Under the pieces are notes generated by a model, which made no database searches, was not told the DNA's origin, and saw only the letters and a list, made by a program, of their open reading frames with translations. A DNA stretch of 64,000 nt, from positions 66,021 to 130,020 of the forward strand of contig CALJTV010000005.1 in NCBI GenBank assembly GCA_937975645.1. The letters run 5' to 3'. The DNA comes from an uncultured Dehalococcoidia bacterium (GTDB lineage: Bacteria; Chloroflexota; Dehalococcoidia; GIF9; UBA5629). Shown one piece after another: positions 41,422-51,569 of the stretch. The translations under genes and the position numbers were made by a program. The stretch's first letter is position 1, and each line of letters opens with the position of its first letter.

Positions 41422-42984
41422 ATGAAGAGTGAAGGCAGGATCAATTTTGTCAGCAGCTATGAACCCGGTAAAGACGCCATTGTGGAACTAAAGAACGGCA
41501 GGTTTGTGGACGTCATCAACGGGCGCTATTTCCCGCCAGAGACCAGGGTCATTATCCAGGGCAACAAAATCAAAGCTATGCCAGGGCTAGCAGGCGAGCC
41601 CACAGACATCAGGCCCGACTTTACCATAGACCTCCAAGGAAAGGCGGTCTTCCCTGGCATCTTCAACACGCACTGCCATGGCTCCTACACCATGACCACG
41701 GTGAGCCCCACTATGAGGGACAACAGGCTGAGCAACAGGTTCCGTGACCAGCAGATCGCCAAGACCATGGAGGAGTGTCTAGCGCATGGCATCACCCACA
41801 TCCGCGACTGTAAGATCGATGACTTGCGCATACTGCAAGAATGGAGAGAGAAGGTCTCCCGGGGCGAGGCAAATGGTCCCCGCATCTATCAGGCAATTGT
41901 AGTCACCCAGCCGAAAGGCTACTTTTCACCGCCACAAACACTTAGCTGGCGGCTCTTTTCCATGGCGCTGGGCATACCGATTATCGAGTACGAAAAGAAA
42001 GAAAGCGGCATAGTAGTATTCCCCCTCGATGCCACCGACCAGCAGGTCAGGGATGCGGTCAAGCGTGCCATTGAGGAAAGAGGCGCGGAATATATCAAGA
42101 TCGGGGAGCAGCGCGAAGACCTGGTGTCCTTCAAGCCCGTCAATACCATAATGACCATGGAGCAGCTTGAGGCGCTGGTCGATGAGACAAACCGCAGGGG
42201 ACTGAAGAGCACCATGCACCACATGAGCGTGGAATCGTTCCGCCGCGGGGTAAAGGCTGGCGTTTCATCGCTGGCACATGTAGCTATGGACGCTGAACTC
42301 AATGAAGAAGATATCAAAGCCTTCATCGCCGCCAAGTGCATCATCGAGCCCACGTTGTCAGTAGCTTACGATGTGGTCTGGCCCGTGAAGGGGCACCCCT
42401 CGGAAAACCATCCTGAGGTGCTCAAAATCAAACAGTTCCGGGACAGGACGATAGCCCGCTTGGCTGAGGAGTTCTACATCCCTGAACTGAAGGACAGCGT
42501 GCTGGGCAGCCATCAGAGGCTCTCCCAGGGCATCATGAAAACGCTGGGCATCAGGGACAATACACCTTTGTTCCGCTATTATGCCCCGGCTGGTATCCAC
42601 GGCGTGCGCAATTTCAGGATGCTTTTTGACGCCGGTGCCAGGATGGCATGTGGCAATGACGGCGGCATCCCACCGTGTACACCAGCATCTCTCAACTATG
42701 AGATAGGCATGTTCGACCTGGTGCTGAACAGCGATGGGAAGGCTGCACGGTTCAGCGGTGCTGATGCCCTGCGTCTCTGCACTATGAGCAGCGCCGAGGC
42801 TATGGGGCTGGAGGACAAGTTCGGTTCCATACAGACGGGTAAAGTGGCTGACCTGGCTATCGTAGATGGCGACCCGCTTGCCGATCTACATCTTGTAGGC
42901 AGCCGCGTCGCCGCACTGATCTATGATGGAAAGCTGAAGATAGACAACTGCGGGCTCAAAGTGGAAAGGGCTGCAACACCATAA
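41422..42984 (+). CDS. Amidohydrolase family metal-dependent hydrolase
   Basis: 520 residues. An N-terminal beta-sandwich (LKNGRFVDVING, VIIQGNKIKAM) is followed by the TIM-barrel with metal ligands H84/H86 (FNTHCHG), a candidate carboxylated Lys in AEYIKIGEQ, later His residues in TMHHMSVES and SLAHVAMD, and an Asp in CGNDGGIPP. The tail KVADLAIVDGDPLADL is typical of imidazolonepropionase/prolidase-like amidohydrolases. The substrate is unknown. Monocistronic, with its own promoter. Confidence 0.9.
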   Translation: MKSEGRINFVSSYEPGKDAIVELKNGRFVDVINGRYFPPETRVIIQGNKIKAMPGLAGEPTDIRPDFTIDLQGKAVFPGIFNTHCHGSYTMTTVSPTMRDNRLSNRFRDQQIAKTMEECLAHGITHIRDCKIDDLRILQEWREKVSRGEANGPRIYQAIVVTQPKGYFSPPQTLSWRLFSMALGIPIIEYEKKESGIVVFPLDATDQQVRDAVKRAIEERGAEYIKIGEQREDLVSFKPVNTIMTMEQLEALVDETNRRGLKSTMHHMSVESFRRGVKAGVSSLAHVAMDAELNEEDIKAFIAAKCIIEPTLSVAYDVVWPVKGHPSENHPEVLKIKQFRDRTIARLAEEFYIPELKDSVLGSHQRLSQGIMKTLGIRDNTPLFRYYAPAGIHGVRNFRMLFDAGARMACGNDGGIPPCTPASLNYEIGMFDLVLNSDGKAARFSGADALRLCTMSSAEAMGLEDKFGSIQTGKVADLAIVDGDPLADLHLVGSRVAALIYDGKLKIDNCGLKVERAATP

Positions 42985-43006
42985 TTGCCTTCCCGCCCAA
43001 GTGGCG

Positions 43007-43246
43007 CTAACGCAGGAACATATCCTCTGCGCCAGCATCGAAGTCCCACCCGCAGACGGGACAGCGAAATACCACTCTGATTATCGCCACCCCGGACTTA
43101 TCAACCCGGTGGACTGGCGATTCGTGCCCCGACTTCGGGCAGCGCGCGTACAAGTAATGATAGAGACCTGTCACCTGGTCACGTACAGCCAGTTGGCCCC
43201 GGGAAAGCATGTCCTTTATCCGTTGCGGTTCGGTTTGTGTGCTCAT
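43007..43246 (-). CDS. Small zinc-ribbon-like hypothetical protein
   Basis: 79 residues from ATG 43246, which has AGGAGG 6 bases upstream; a TTG two codons earlier is less likely. The C-terminal half holds a Cys in YARCPKSGHES and a CPVCGWDF knuckle, which could form an irregular zinc site. A good promoter lies upstream (43325-43352). I recognise no family. It converges on the amidohydrolase gene. Confidence 0.7.
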   Translation of the reverse strand: MSTQTEPQRIKDMLSRGQLAVRDQVTGLYHYLYARCPKSGHESPVHRVDKSGVAIIRVVFRCPVCGWDFDAGAEDMFLR

Positions 43247-43324
43247 CCACAACCTCCTGCACCTTCTTCATGCGACTCTGTCCAGGTATGCACAGCCACA
43301 GCACAGAGCCTTCCGCGTAAGACT

Positions 43325-43352
43325 ATCATAGCATATCAGCCGCCACCGTCAA
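43325..43352 (-). promoter_or_regulatory. Promoter for the zinc-ribbon-like gene
   Basis: Reverse-strand TTGACG (43352-43347), a 16-base spacer and TATGAT (43330-43325), about 72 bases of leader before ATG 43246. Confidence 0.6.
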
Positions 43353-43448
43353 GAGGGTAGCCCTTAGCAAGCGAAGCCCTCGGGTGCATGTGTAACACTC
43401 TAATCCTGACAAAGTTGCAGCATGACTATGTCTTCTTCGCGATCGAGC

Positions 43449-43477
43449 ATGACGTTTACCAGAACAGATTGTATAAT
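43449..43477 (+). promoter_or_regulatory. Promoter for the tandem tRNA-Ser genes
   Basis: ATGACG (43449-43454), a 17-base spacer and perfect TATAAT (43472-43477), 13 bases before the first mature tRNA. Confidence 0.65.
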
Positions 43478-43490
43478 TTTAAGGCGGGTT

Positions 43491-43577
43491 GGAGAGGTGT
43501 CCGAGTGGTTTATGGAGCCGCTCTCGAAAAGCGGTAGGTGATGAGCCTCGTGGGTTCGAATCCCACCCTCTCCGCCA
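43491..43577 (+). tRNA. tRNA-Ser (CGA)
   Basis: 87 nt with encoded CCA and the long variable arm of class II tRNAs. Acceptor GGAGAGG/CCTCTCC, anticodon stem CCGCT/AGCGG with loop CTCGAAA (anticodon CGA, reads UCG), T arm GTGGG-TTCGAAT-CCCAC, discriminator G. The 5' end directly follows its promoter. Confidence 0.96.
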
Positions 43578-43583
43578 GCTCAT

Positions 43584-43674
<91 letters not shown>

Positions 43675-43692
43675 CCATTAGGCCCGGCTGGC

Positions 43693-45081
43693 TCAAACCG
43701 AGTACAGGGTGTCCAGGTACCCATCTAGCAGTTCAGCCACCACCTTCCTGTCAGGGATGGTGGCAGCCATGCCATATATAGGCGCCATGCCACCCTCCTG
43801 CTGAGGACTTCTCTCTACATGGTCAACAGCAGCCTTCAAGTCTTCAATAAATCGACTCGCCACCCCCGCCTGAGTATGCCTGAGGGTAACACATATGTGC
43901 ACACTCGGTGGCTTCTGCAAAGGGTTGAGACTCCAGCCCCTGCTGCTCATGAAGTCCATAACTCGGTAGATGTCCACAGCGTCCGAAGCAAAAGCTATGT
44001 TCCACAGCGGCTCGCCAAGGATGTACAGTCCAGCGATCTGGGCAATCCCCGCCTTTATCTCGTCCGCCGTTTGCAGGATTTTTTTAGTAGCCTCAAGGTA
44101 ACCGCTCTCTCCCATGCTGACCATCGCCGCCCAGCATGCCGCTATCAAGCCACCGGGACGGCTGCCAGCAATAGTCGGCGAGACATATAAGCCACCGGAC
44201 CAGTCCGTAACCTTGAAATACTGATAGCGCCGCAGCTCCCGCCCGCGATAGAGGATGACCGATGTGCCCTTCGGGGCATAACCATATTTGTGAGTATCTA
44301 CGGAGATAGAGGTAACCCCGGGGAGCCTGAAATCAAAAGGCGGTACCTTATAACCCAGCCTCTCCGCCCAGGGGAGCAAAAAGCCACCAAGACAGGCATC
44401 GACATGAAAGCCGATCCCCTTCTCCCTCGCCAGTCCAGATAGCTCCTCGATGGGGTCGATGACCCCGTGGGGAAAAGAGGGCGCGGAGCCGACCAGTACT
44501 ACGGTATTTTGAGTGACCGCATCCTTCATCGCCGCCACATCCGCCCTGAAATCAGGACCGACGGGGACGCGCACAATGGAGATATTGAAGTACTGGGCTG
44601 CCTTGTCAAAAGCGGCATGAGCACTGGAAGGCACTACCATCTCCGGCGCTGTAATACCTTTCTTGTCCCTTGCCCAATCGCGGTAGGTCTTCATGGCAAG
44701 CAGGATGCTCTCAGTGCCCCCGGAGGTGACCGTGCCGCATATCTCCTGGGCAACACCACCCGAACTTGCCCCCAGCATATTTGCCGTCATCGATACGATC
44801 TCCGCTTCATATTTCACCGTGCTAGGCCAGAGGTCAGCATGGAGGGGATTGCTCTGGGAATTTATGGCATAGGCGCGGCAGAGAAAATCGATATATTCTT
44901 CATCACCGTGGTACACCGCCCCCGAGGCAAACCCTCTTTGCCACTTCGCCCTCTCCACAGAGGTCAGCTCTTCCATCTCCTTCAATATCTCCGCCCTATC
45001 ACGCCCCACCTCAGGGAGACGGGTATAATTTGGCACCTTACCTTTATATGGCTTTAGCCTGTTCTCCAGTTCCTCTACCAT
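43693..45081 (-). CDS. PLP-dependent decarboxylase/lyase, sphingosine-1-phosphate lyase-like
   Basis: 462 residues. Group II PLP fold: [20 protein letters not shown], the HVDACLGGF Asp that contacts the PLP nitrogen, and PLP-binding Lys265 in [20 protein letters not shown]. The last motif and the length are closer to sphingosine-1-phosphate lyases than to glutamate or tyrosine decarboxylases. The reaction would be cleavage of a phosphorylated amino alcohol, or decarboxylation of an amino acid; the sequence cannot decide. No membrane anchor, unlike eukaryotic lyases. It lies 22 bases after an FGGY kinase gene, so the two are co-transcribed. AAGGAGG lies about 10 bases before the ATG. Confidence 0.82.
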   Translation of the reverse strand: MVEELENRLKPYKGKVPNYTRLPEVGRDRAEILKEMEELTSVERAKWQRGFASGAVYHGDEEYIDFLCRAYAINSQSNPLHADLWPSTVKYEAEIVSMTANMLGASSGGVAQEICGTVTSGGTESILLAMKTYRDWARDKKGITAPEMVVPSSAHAAFDKAAQYFNISIVRVPVGPDFRADVAAMKDAVTQNTVVLVGSAPSFPHGVIDPIEELSGLAREKGIGFHVDACLGGFLLPWAERLGYKVPPFDFRLPGVTSISVDTHKYGYAPKGTSVILYRGRELRRYQYFKVTDWSGGLYVSPTIAGSRPGGLIAACWAAMVSMGESGYLEATKKILQTADEIKAGIAQIAGLYILGEPLWNIAFASDAVDIYRVMDFMSSRGWSLNPLQKPPSVHICVTLRHTQAGVASRFIEDLKAAVDHVERSPQQEGGMAPIYGMAATIPDRKVVAELLDGYLDTLYSV

Positions 45082-45103
45082 TTCGCCATCGCCTCCTTTA
45101 CCA

Positions 45104-46642
45104 TCACAAAGACCTGTTGAACCTGTCCTTATTCAATTTTCTGTAAAAGCCACGCAAATCGCGGTACACCTTCTTGTAAGCCTGAAAAAGGGTGTCATAG
45201 ACCTCGAAGTTTTCCGCTTGTGGCTGGAAGACGCTGTCCACCTTGACCACCTTCTTGAGCGATGCAAAATCGGGGTAGATGCCCAGCCCCACCGCAGCCG
45301 TCAGAGCCGCCCCCACCGCACCAGCTTCTTGAGGATTGACCACCGCCTCGACCTTGCGCCCGGTGATATCCGCCAGGATCTGCATCCATGGCTTGCTCTT
45401 AGCACCTCCACCGATCATCCGCAGCACCGGCAGGGGGAACTTGAATCCCTTTTCCACGATCTCCACCAACCACCTTATGTTATAAGCCACACCTTCATAC
45501 ACAGCACGCAGCATGTCCCTGCGCGTGTGCTCCCCACTCAGGTTGAAAAAGGCAGCCCGCACATAGCAGTCATCTACGGGCGCCCGCTCACCATAAATCC
45601 ACGGGGTGAACAATAAGCAGTTCGAACCAGGCGGCACCGCTGCTACCTCCCTGTCCATAAAAGCATAGACGCTGGGCACGCCCAGCTCTGCCTTTTCCTT
45701 CCCGTAGACCTCCTCAGCCAGCCACTGGAGACAAGCACCGGCAGCCTCAGTCTCAGCGATGAGAAATGCCTTGTCAGGGTCGGCAGACTGGATCGTCGCC
45801 ACACCGCTCTTCCCTGTAGGGGTGCGCTCTGTGGTCACCCCCACCCATCCCGACGTGCCCAAGCAGACATGCCCATCGCCCTCCCCCACAGCACCCGAGC
45901 CGATGAGAGCACAGGGGGCATCCCCAGCACCAGCGATGACCGGCGTGCCCTCCAGTAGACCATATTCCCGGGCTGCCGCCACTGTAAGGGTACCTACCTT
46001 GTCAACGGAACGCACCAGCGGCGGAAACTTCCTCGGATCAAGCCCGATATATTTGAACAGGCTACTCAGCCAGACCTTCTTCTTTAAATCTATGCCAAAA
46101 ACAGAGGCGCCGCTCCACTCCATAGCTATGTTGCCGGTGCTACGATAGAAAAGGTACCCGGCAACATCCACAAAACACGACATAGCATCATACACTTGCG
46201 GCTCCTTTTCCTTGAGCCAGAGTAGCTTCGGTAGCCCGTCCTTCCCGCTCAGCGTGGCACCGGCGATCAGGGCAAATAGCCTGGCACCGCCAAGTTTCCT
46301 CATTATCTTCTCCGCCTGCTCACTGGCGCGATTGTCTATCCAGATGATGGCGCGGCGCAGCACTTCCCCGCTAGCATCAAGGGGGACGATGTTGATCATC
46401 TGGGTGCTGAAGGTCACGCAGAGGACATCCCGTGGCGAAATACCGGTCGCCTCCAGGAGCGCCCTGGTACCATGTGTCACCGCCCTCCACCAGTCCTCAG
46501 GCTCTTGCTCTGCCCAGCCGGGCTTGGGATAAAAGGGGCGGTAAGGCTCAACTACCCTGCCACGGACACGCCCTTCGATATCTACCAGGACAGCTTTGTC
46601 ACCGCTGGTGCCCACATCGTGGGCAACTATACACTGGCTCAT
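45104..46642 (-). CDS. FGGY-family carbohydrate kinase (xylulokinase-like)
   Basis: 512 residues, typical of FGGY kinases. N-terminal phosphate motif [26 protein letters not shown], the catalytic-base region around [15 protein letters not shown] and the C-terminal [18 protein letters not shown] with [16 protein letters not shown]. The nearest named relatives are xylulokinases, but the substrate is not certain because the usual partner isomerase is missing. It is the first gene of a two-gene unit with the S1P-lyase-like enzyme. A GGGGTGAGGA ribosome site precedes the ATG. Confidence 0.88.
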   Translation of the reverse strand: MSQCIVAHDVGTSGDKAVLVDIEGRVRGRVVEPYRPFYPKPGWAEQEPEDWWRAVTHGTRALLEATGISPRDVLCVTFSTQMINIVPLDASGEVLRRAIIWIDNRASEQAEKIMRKLGGARLFALIAGATLSGKDGLPKLLWLKEKEPQVYDAMSCFVDVAGYLFYRSTGNIAMEWSGASVFGIDLKKKVWLSSLFKYIGLDPRKFPPLVRSVDKVGTLTVAAAREYGLLEGTPVIAGAGDAPCALIGSGAVGEGDGHVCLGTSGWVGVTTERTPTGKSGVATIQSADPDKAFLIAETEAAGACLQWLAEEVYGKEKAELGVPSVYAFMDREVAAVPPGSNCLLFTPWIYGERAPVDDCYVRAAFFNLSGEHTRRDMLRAVYEGVAYNIRWLVEIVEKGFKFPLPVLRMIGGGAKSKPWMQILADITGRKVEAVVNPQEAGAVGAALTAAVGLGIYPDFASLKKVVKVDSVFQPQAENFEVYDTLFQAYKKVYRDLRGFYRKLNKDRFNRSL

Positions 46643-46658
46643 TCCTCACCCCAGGAAC

Positions 46659-46664
46659 ATTATA
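46659..46664 (-). promoter_or_regulatory. Possible -10 box for the FGGY kinase operon
   Basis: Reverse-strand TATAAT 17-22 bases before the ATG, after a T-rich stretch. No good -35 hexamer at the right distance. Confidence 0.35.
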
Positions 46665-46743
46665 GCCCAAAAAACCGCTAGCCAGACAGGGAAAACCACT
46701 GCCGGATGCCACGGAACAGCAACTTTTTGAGAAGCAACACCTT

Positions 46744-46772
46744 TTGTCCGTCCTGTCTTCCTGTGTTACAAT
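46744..46772 (+). promoter_or_regulatory. Promoter of the dprA-topA operon, overlapping the start codon
   Basis: TTGTCC (46744-46749), a 17-base spacer and TACAAT (46767-46772). The last two bases are the first two of the ATG at 46771, so transcripts from it would start translation at ATG 46786 or be nearly leaderless. Confidence 0.5.
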
Positions 46773-47913
46773 GTCTCAGCCTTCAATGTTGGGCAACGAA
46801 GAATTGAAATACTGGGTCAGCTTCTCCAGGATACCGGGCATCGGTCGGGTAAAGCTTGCCCGTTTACAAGAACATTTCGCCAGCCTAGAAAATGCCTGGA
46901 AGGCACCGGCAAAGGAGCTGGGGAAAACCGGGCTGGATGCCAAGTCAGTAGAAGCCATCACTGTCCTGAGGTCTAAAATAGACCCCGAAGCGGAGATGGA
47001 AAAGCTCCAGCAATGCAAGGTGAAGGCCATCACTTGTGAATCGCCTGAGTACCCATGGAGGCTCAAGGAGATCTACGATCCTCCTCCAGTGCTTTATATG
47101 CGTGGCGAAATCCTTCCCGAGGACGAAGTCTGTGTGGCAGTAGTGGGCACAAGGAAGGCAACCATATACGGACGCCACGTGACCGAAGAAATAGTAGGCG
47201 ACCTAGCACGAAACGGGGTGACCATCGTCAGCGGGCTGGCTCGAGGCATCGACTCTATAGCCCACCGCGCCGCACTTGAGGCTGGCGGAAGGACCATAGC
47301 CGTTTTCGGCTGCGGGCTGGACATCGTATATCCAGCGGAAAACGCCAGGCTGGCACGCGATATCATGGAACATGGTGCGCTCATCAGCGAATATCCCTTG
47401 GGCACCAAGCCCAAAGCGGACAACTTTCCCAGACGCAATCGGATTATGAGCGGGATGAGCCTGGGCGTGCTGGTGGTCGAGGCAGGCGAGAGCAGCGGGG
47501 CTATGATAACCGCCGAGCTGGCATTGGCACAAGACAGGGAAGTTTTCGCCGTCCCCGGAAGCATCCTGTCACCAGCCAGCCGTGGTACCAACCTCCTCAT
47601 CAAGGAAGGTGCCAAGCTGGTACAGAACTACATGGACATACTTGAGGAGCTGAACCTTACCATTATCCCCCGGCAAATGGAGATGAAGGAACTGCTCCCC
47701 ACAGATGAGACGGAGTCCCGCCTGCTCAAGCAGTTATCGCACGAACCCACCCACATAGACAATATCTGCCGCTCCAGCGGGCTAGGGGCAGCAGTGGTCA
47801 GCAGCACGCTGGCGATGATGGAACTTAAAGGCATGGTGAAACAGGTCGGCAGCATGAGCTATGTGCTGGCGAGGGCGGTGAGAGAGACAAGCGATGAAGC
47901 TAGTTATCGTTGA
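46771..47913 (+). CDS. dprA: DNA processing protein DprA/Smf
   Basis: 380 residues from ATG 46771; ATG 46786 is a real alternative because a promoter overlaps the first. It has an N-terminal SAM-like domain (SRIPGIGRVKLARL), the Rossmann-type LOG domain with VGTRKATIYG, VSGLARGIDSIAHRAAL, FGCGLDIVYP and SEYPLGTKP, and a C-terminal winged-helix domain (about 320-375). DprA loads RecA on incoming single-stranded DNA in transformation. It overlaps topA by 20 bases, the usual dprA-topA arrangement. Confidence 0.95.
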   Translation: MSQPSMLGNEELKYWVSFSRIPGIGRVKLARLQEHFASLENAWKAPAKELGKTGLDAKSVEAITVLRSKIDPEAEMEKLQQCKVKAITCESPEYPWRLKEIYDPPPVLYMRGEILPEDEVCVAVVGTRKATIYGRHVTEEIVGDLARNGVTIVSGLARGIDSIAHRAALEAGGRTIAVFGCGLDIVYPAENARLARDIMEHGALISEYPLGTKPKADNFPRRNRIMSGMSLGVLVVEAGESSGAMITAELALAQDREVFAVPGSILSPASRGTNLLIKEGAKLVQNYMDILEELNLTIIPRQMEMKELLPTDETESRLLKQLSHEPTHIDNICRSSGLGAAVVSSTLAMMELKGMVKQVGSMSYVLARAVRETSDEASYR

Positions 47914-50035
47914 ATCACCAGCCAAGTCCAGAACGATAAGCAGGTTCCTCGGCAGCGACTATACAGTCAAGGCATCGCTGGGACATGTCCGCGACTTGCC
48001 CGCAAAAGAGCTGGGCATAGACATCACCAACGGCTTCACTCCGAAGTACGTGATAATCCCCCAGCGCAAACAGGTGGTGAGCGAGCTGAAAAGGGCAGCC
48101 GAAGGTGCCTCAGCAGTCTATCTGGCAACCGATCCTGACCGCGAGGGCGAAGCCATCTCCTGGCACCTGGTCAAAGCACTCAAGCTTGACAATGACGGCA
48201 AGCCCCTACACCGGGTGGTCTTCCACGAGATAACCAGGGAGGCGGTGGAGGAGGCATTTCAGCAGCCCCGCTCCATCGATATGAACCTGGTCAATGCCCA
48301 GCAGGCACGCCGCCTCCTCGACCGGCTCGTCGGCTACATGCTCAGTCCACTGCTGTGGCGAAAGGTGCAGAGAGGGCTCTCCGCCGGCAGGGTACAGTCA
48401 GCCGCCCTCAGGATGATCGTCGACCGCGAACGTGAGATACAGGACTTCGTCCCCACCGAGTACTGGCTGATAGAAGCAGAGCTGAGCAAGATGCCACCGG
48501 AGGACACCGGCACCAGCTTCAGAGCCCTACTGGTGGGCTTCACCGATGGCACCAAGATAGAGATACCAAACAGGGAAAAGGCTGAGGAACTCCAAGCAGA
48601 GCTTAAGGCTGCTAATTATTATGTCAAGTCGCTGCAGGTGAAAGAAATGCTGCGACAGCCTGCACCTCCGTTCATCACCAGCACTCTACAGCAGGAAGCC
48701 TGGCGCAAGTTGCGCTTCACCGCTCAACGCACCATGTCTATAGCACAGCAGCTCTATGAGGGCATTCCCATAGGTGACGAGGGCCCAGTTGGCCTGATCA
48801 CCTATATGCGCACCGATTCCACCCACGTGGCTGCCAGTGCCCTGGCTGAGACTAGGCAGTTCATCAAAGAGAAGCTCGGTGCTCAATATCTACCACCGCA
48901 CGCGCGCACTTTTGAGAAAGCCAAGAAAGCCAAATGGACCCAGGAGGCACACGAAGCCATCCGTCCCACTAGGGTCCACAGAGAGCCAGAAAACCTGCGC
49001 CCCTTCCTGACATCGGACCAGTTCAAGTTATATGAGCTCATCTGGAAGAGGATGGTGGCAAGCCAGATGGCTGCAGCCGTCCTCGACGTGGTCACACTGG
49101 AGGTTGAGGCTAAAGGACAAAAAACAAACAGGGACTACCTGTTTAGGACAACCAGCTATACGGTAAAGTTCCCCGGCTTTCTCTCCCTTTACAGCGAGGA
49201 CAGGGACGAAGACACCAAAGAAGAGGCCACGGCTTTACCACTGCCCCGGCTTTCACCCGGCAACCCGTTGCTCCTGCTAGGCCTCTTCCCACAGCAATGT
49301 TTCACCCAGCCACCACCCCGCTACACCGAAGCCACCCTGATCAAAGCCCTGGAACAGAAGGGCATAGGACGCCCCAGTACCTATGCCCCCATCCTTGCCA
49401 CCATTCAGGAACGCGGCTACGTCTACAAGGAGAACGGGCGGTTCCGCCCTGACGAGATAGGCACCGTGGTGAGCGACCTGCTGACACAGCACTTCCCAAA
49501 GATAGTCGAACTCGACTTCACCGCCCGTATGGAGGAAGAACTGGATAACATTGCCCGAGGGAAAAAGCAGTGGGTGTCCGTGGTGAAAGAGTTCTATGAA
49601 CCGTTTGAGAGGATGGTGGCTCGGGCCCAAACGGATATAAACAAAATCAGGGTGGTCAAGCCCACCCAGGAGAAATGCCCCGATTGCGGCAGCCCTATGG
49701 TCGTCAGGATCGGACGCTACGGTAAGTTCCTCGCCTGCAGCAACTACCCGGAGTGCAAAAAGACCATGCCCTTCCTGGTCAGGACAGGCGTCTCTTGCCC
49801 TAGACCAGGCTGTGACGGAGAAATAGTGGAAAAGATGAGCAAAAAGAAGCGCCGCTTCTATGCCTGTACTAGGTACCCTGAATGCAATTTTACACTTAAC
49901 CGTAGACCACTGCCACACCCGTGCCCTAATTGTGGTAACATACTTATTATGTGGAGGAAAAATCTGGCAAAATGCATCGCCTGCGATTATAAAGCTGAGC
50001 TGGATGAAATAGAAAGAGTAGGGACTAAGGCATGA
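47894..50035 (+). CDS. topA: DNA topoisomerase I
   Basis: 713 residues. Toprim domain (LVIVESPAKSRTI, ATDPDREGEAISW) and type IA core with catalytic Tyr304 (GLITYMRTDSTH), HEAIRPT and GRPSTYAPI. Three C-terminal four-Cys zinc elements follow: CPDCG...CSNYPEC, CPRPGC...CTRYPEC and CPNCG...CIAC. It relaxes negative supercoils. It starts inside dprA and overlaps aroQ by 4 bases, so the three are translationally coupled. Confidence 0.97.
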   Translation: MKLVIVESPAKSRTISRFLGSDYTVKASLGHVRDLPAKELGIDITNGFTPKYVIIPQRKQVVSELKRAAEGASAVYLATDPDREGEAISWHLVKALKLDNDGKPLHRVVFHEITREAVEEAFQQPRSIDMNLVNAQQARRLLDRLVGYMLSPLLWRKVQRGLSAGRVQSAALRMIVDREREIQDFVPTEYWLIEAELSKMPPEDTGTSFRALLVGFTDGTKIEIPNREKAEELQAELKAANYYVKSLQVKEMLRQPAPPFITSTLQQEAWRKLRFTAQRTMSIAQQLYEGIPIGDEGPVGLITYMRTDSTHVAASALAETRQFIKEKLGAQYLPPHARTFEKAKKAKWTQEAHEAIRPTRVHREPENLRPFLTSDQFKLYELIWKRMVASQMAAAVLDVVTLEVEAKGQKTNRDYLFRTTSYTVKFPGFLSLYSEDRDEDTKEEATALPLPRLSPGNPLLLLGLFPQQCFTQPPPRYTEATLIKALEQKGIGRPSTYAPILATIQERGYVYKENGRFRPDEIGTVVSDLLTQHFPKIVELDFTARMEEELDNIARGKKQWVSVVKEFYEPFERMVARAQTDINKIRVVKPTQEKCPDCGSPMVVRIGRYGKFLACSNYPECKKTMPFLVRTGVSCPRPGCDGEIVEKMSKKKRRFYACTRYPECNFTLNRRPLPHPCPNCGNILIMWRKNLAKCIACDYKAELDEIERVGTKA

Positions 50036-50481
50036 AAAAGGTATTAGTCATCAATGGACCAAACCTGAACCTCCTAGGTAACAGGGACACACGCCTTTAT
50101 GGGGTTAAAACGCTCCCAGAGATCGAGAAGGCGCTGAAAAGCGAAGGCAACAAACTCGGTATCGAAGTCCTCTGTTTCCAGTCCAATAGCGAGGGCGCTA
50201 TCATCGACTTTATCCAGCAGAACTGTGCCGAGGCTGCCGGCATAATCATCAACCCCGGAGCTTTGACGCACTACAGCCTGGCGCTGCGCGATGTGCTCGC
50301 CGATGTGGCACTCCCCTGCATCGAAGTGCACCTGTCAAATATCTACGCCCGAGAAGAATGGCGACAAAAATCGGTAACTGCCCCCGTCGTCACCGGGCAG
50401 ATAAGCGGTCTGGGTTGGCAGGGCTACCTACTGGCTCTGCAATATCTAGCTAGCGCGCTCGAAAGTAGAAAACAGAAATGA
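50032..50481 (+). CDS. aroQ: 3-dehydroquinate dehydratase, type II
   Basis: 149 residues, normal length. Motifs INGPNLNLLGNRD (nucleotide-loop-like start), YG (catalytic Tyr near 23), QSNSEGAIIDFIQ, IINPGALTHYSLALRDVL and EVHLSNIYAREEWRQKS (catalytic His). It performs the third step of the shikimate pathway; the aroB, aroK and aroC functions are encoded at the other end of this window. Four-base overlaps on both sides. Confidence 0.96.
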   Translation: MKKVLVINGPNLNLLGNRDTRLYGVKTLPEIEKALKSEGNKLGIEVLCFQSNSEGAIIDFIQQNCAEAAGIIINPGALTHYSLALRDVLADVALPCIEVHLSNIYAREEWRQKSVTAPVVTGQISGLGWQGYLLALQYLASALESRKQK

Positions 50482-51569
50482 ACCGGGTGGAACGGCTGCG
50501 CAAAATATTGGTAGAGCTAGGAGTAGATGCGCTCCTTATTGTACATCCGGAAAACCGCCGTTACCTCTCCGGTTTCCGCGGTTCTGCCGGCTGGCTTCTA
50601 ATATCCCCCAAGAGTGCCTTACTGGCTGTCGACTTCAGATACGTTGAACAAGCTAGGATGGAGGCACCCGGGTTCGAGATAGTACACATCAAAGGCGAGC
50701 CGGCAGCCTGGCTGCCGGGCCTGGCTACAGATTTTGGCGTCAGCAATATCGGCTTCGAATCGGACCACCTCCCCTTCGCCACATACCAGAAGCTGCACAC
50801 CGCACTCAAAAAACACGGTATTAAGCTCACACCCACAGAGAACGTGGTGGAGTCCCTAAGGGCCATCAAGGACAGGGAAGAAATTGAAAACATTGTCACC
50901 GCAGCAGCACTTGCCGATGCCGCTTTTCAATATGCTAGGTCCATAATTCGTCCCGGCATTACCGAGAAGCATGTTGCCTGGGAGGTGGAGAAATTCCTCC
51001 GCAGTCAAGGCAGTGAGACCATACCCTTCGACATCATCATCGCCTCGGGTCCCAATTCAGCGCTGCCGCATGCCCGTGCGTCCCAGAGGTGTATTCAGGA
51101 AAACGAACCGATAGTCATCGACCTCGGCGCCCGCATCAACGGTTATTGTAGCGACCTGACCCGTACCATCATCTTGGGCAACGGGGATGGGACGTTCTCC
51201 AGAATTTATGACATCGTTCTCGGTGCGCAACTTACCGCTCTTGCCACTATCACCTCGGGGATGACCGCTGGCGACGCAGATAACCTTGCCAGGACCGTCA
51301 TCGAGAAGGCTGGCTACGGGGAGAAATTCGGACACGGGCTGGGTCATGGCGTCGGTCTAAACCCACATGAACTGCCCCGTCTTTCTCCCGGCTCGTCCGA
51401 TATGTTGCAGGAAAACATGGTGTTCACCATCGAACCTGGAATCTATATGCCGGACTGGGGAGGTGTAAGGATCGAGGACATAGTAATTATACAAAAGGGC
51501 AAAGTCAGACCGCTGTCGCGGTCTGATAAAATAGCTAACACTGCTTCAGGAGGGCTGCTCATCAGATGA
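50478..51569 (+). CDS. pepQ: M24 family Xaa-Pro peptidase
   Basis: 363 residues. A creatinase-like N-terminal domain is followed by the pita-bread fold with metal ligands in IVIDLGARINGYCSDLTRTI (two Asp), GHGLGHGVGLNPHE (His) and VFTIEPGIY and GVRIEDIV (two Glu). It cleaves Xaa-Pro bonds. The symbol is by family; aminopeptidase versus prolidase specificity is not settled. It overlaps efp by 4 bases, a common neighbourhood. Confidence 0.93.
   Translation: MNRVERLRKILVELGVDALLIVHPENRRYLSGFRGSAGWLLISPKSALLAVDFRYVEQARMEAPGFEIVHIKGEPAAWLPGLATDFGVSNIGFESDHLPFATYQKLHTALKKHGIKLTPTENVVESLRAIKDREEIENIVTAAALADAAFQYARSIIRPGITEKHVAWEVEKFLRSQGSETIPFDIIIASGPNSALPHARASQRCIQENEPIVIDLGARINGYCSDLTRTIILGNGDGTFSRIYDIVLGAQLTALATITSGMTAGDADNLARTVIEKAGYGEKFGHGLGHGVGLNPHELPRLSPGSSDMLQENMVFTIEPGIYMPDWGGVRIEDIVIIQKGKVRPLSRSDKIANTASGGLLIR

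Noticed and set aside
43693-45081. Glutamate decarboxylase
   Set aside because: Shares the PLP fold but the [16 protein letters not shown] motif and N-terminal region fit sphingosine-1-phosphate lyase relatives better.
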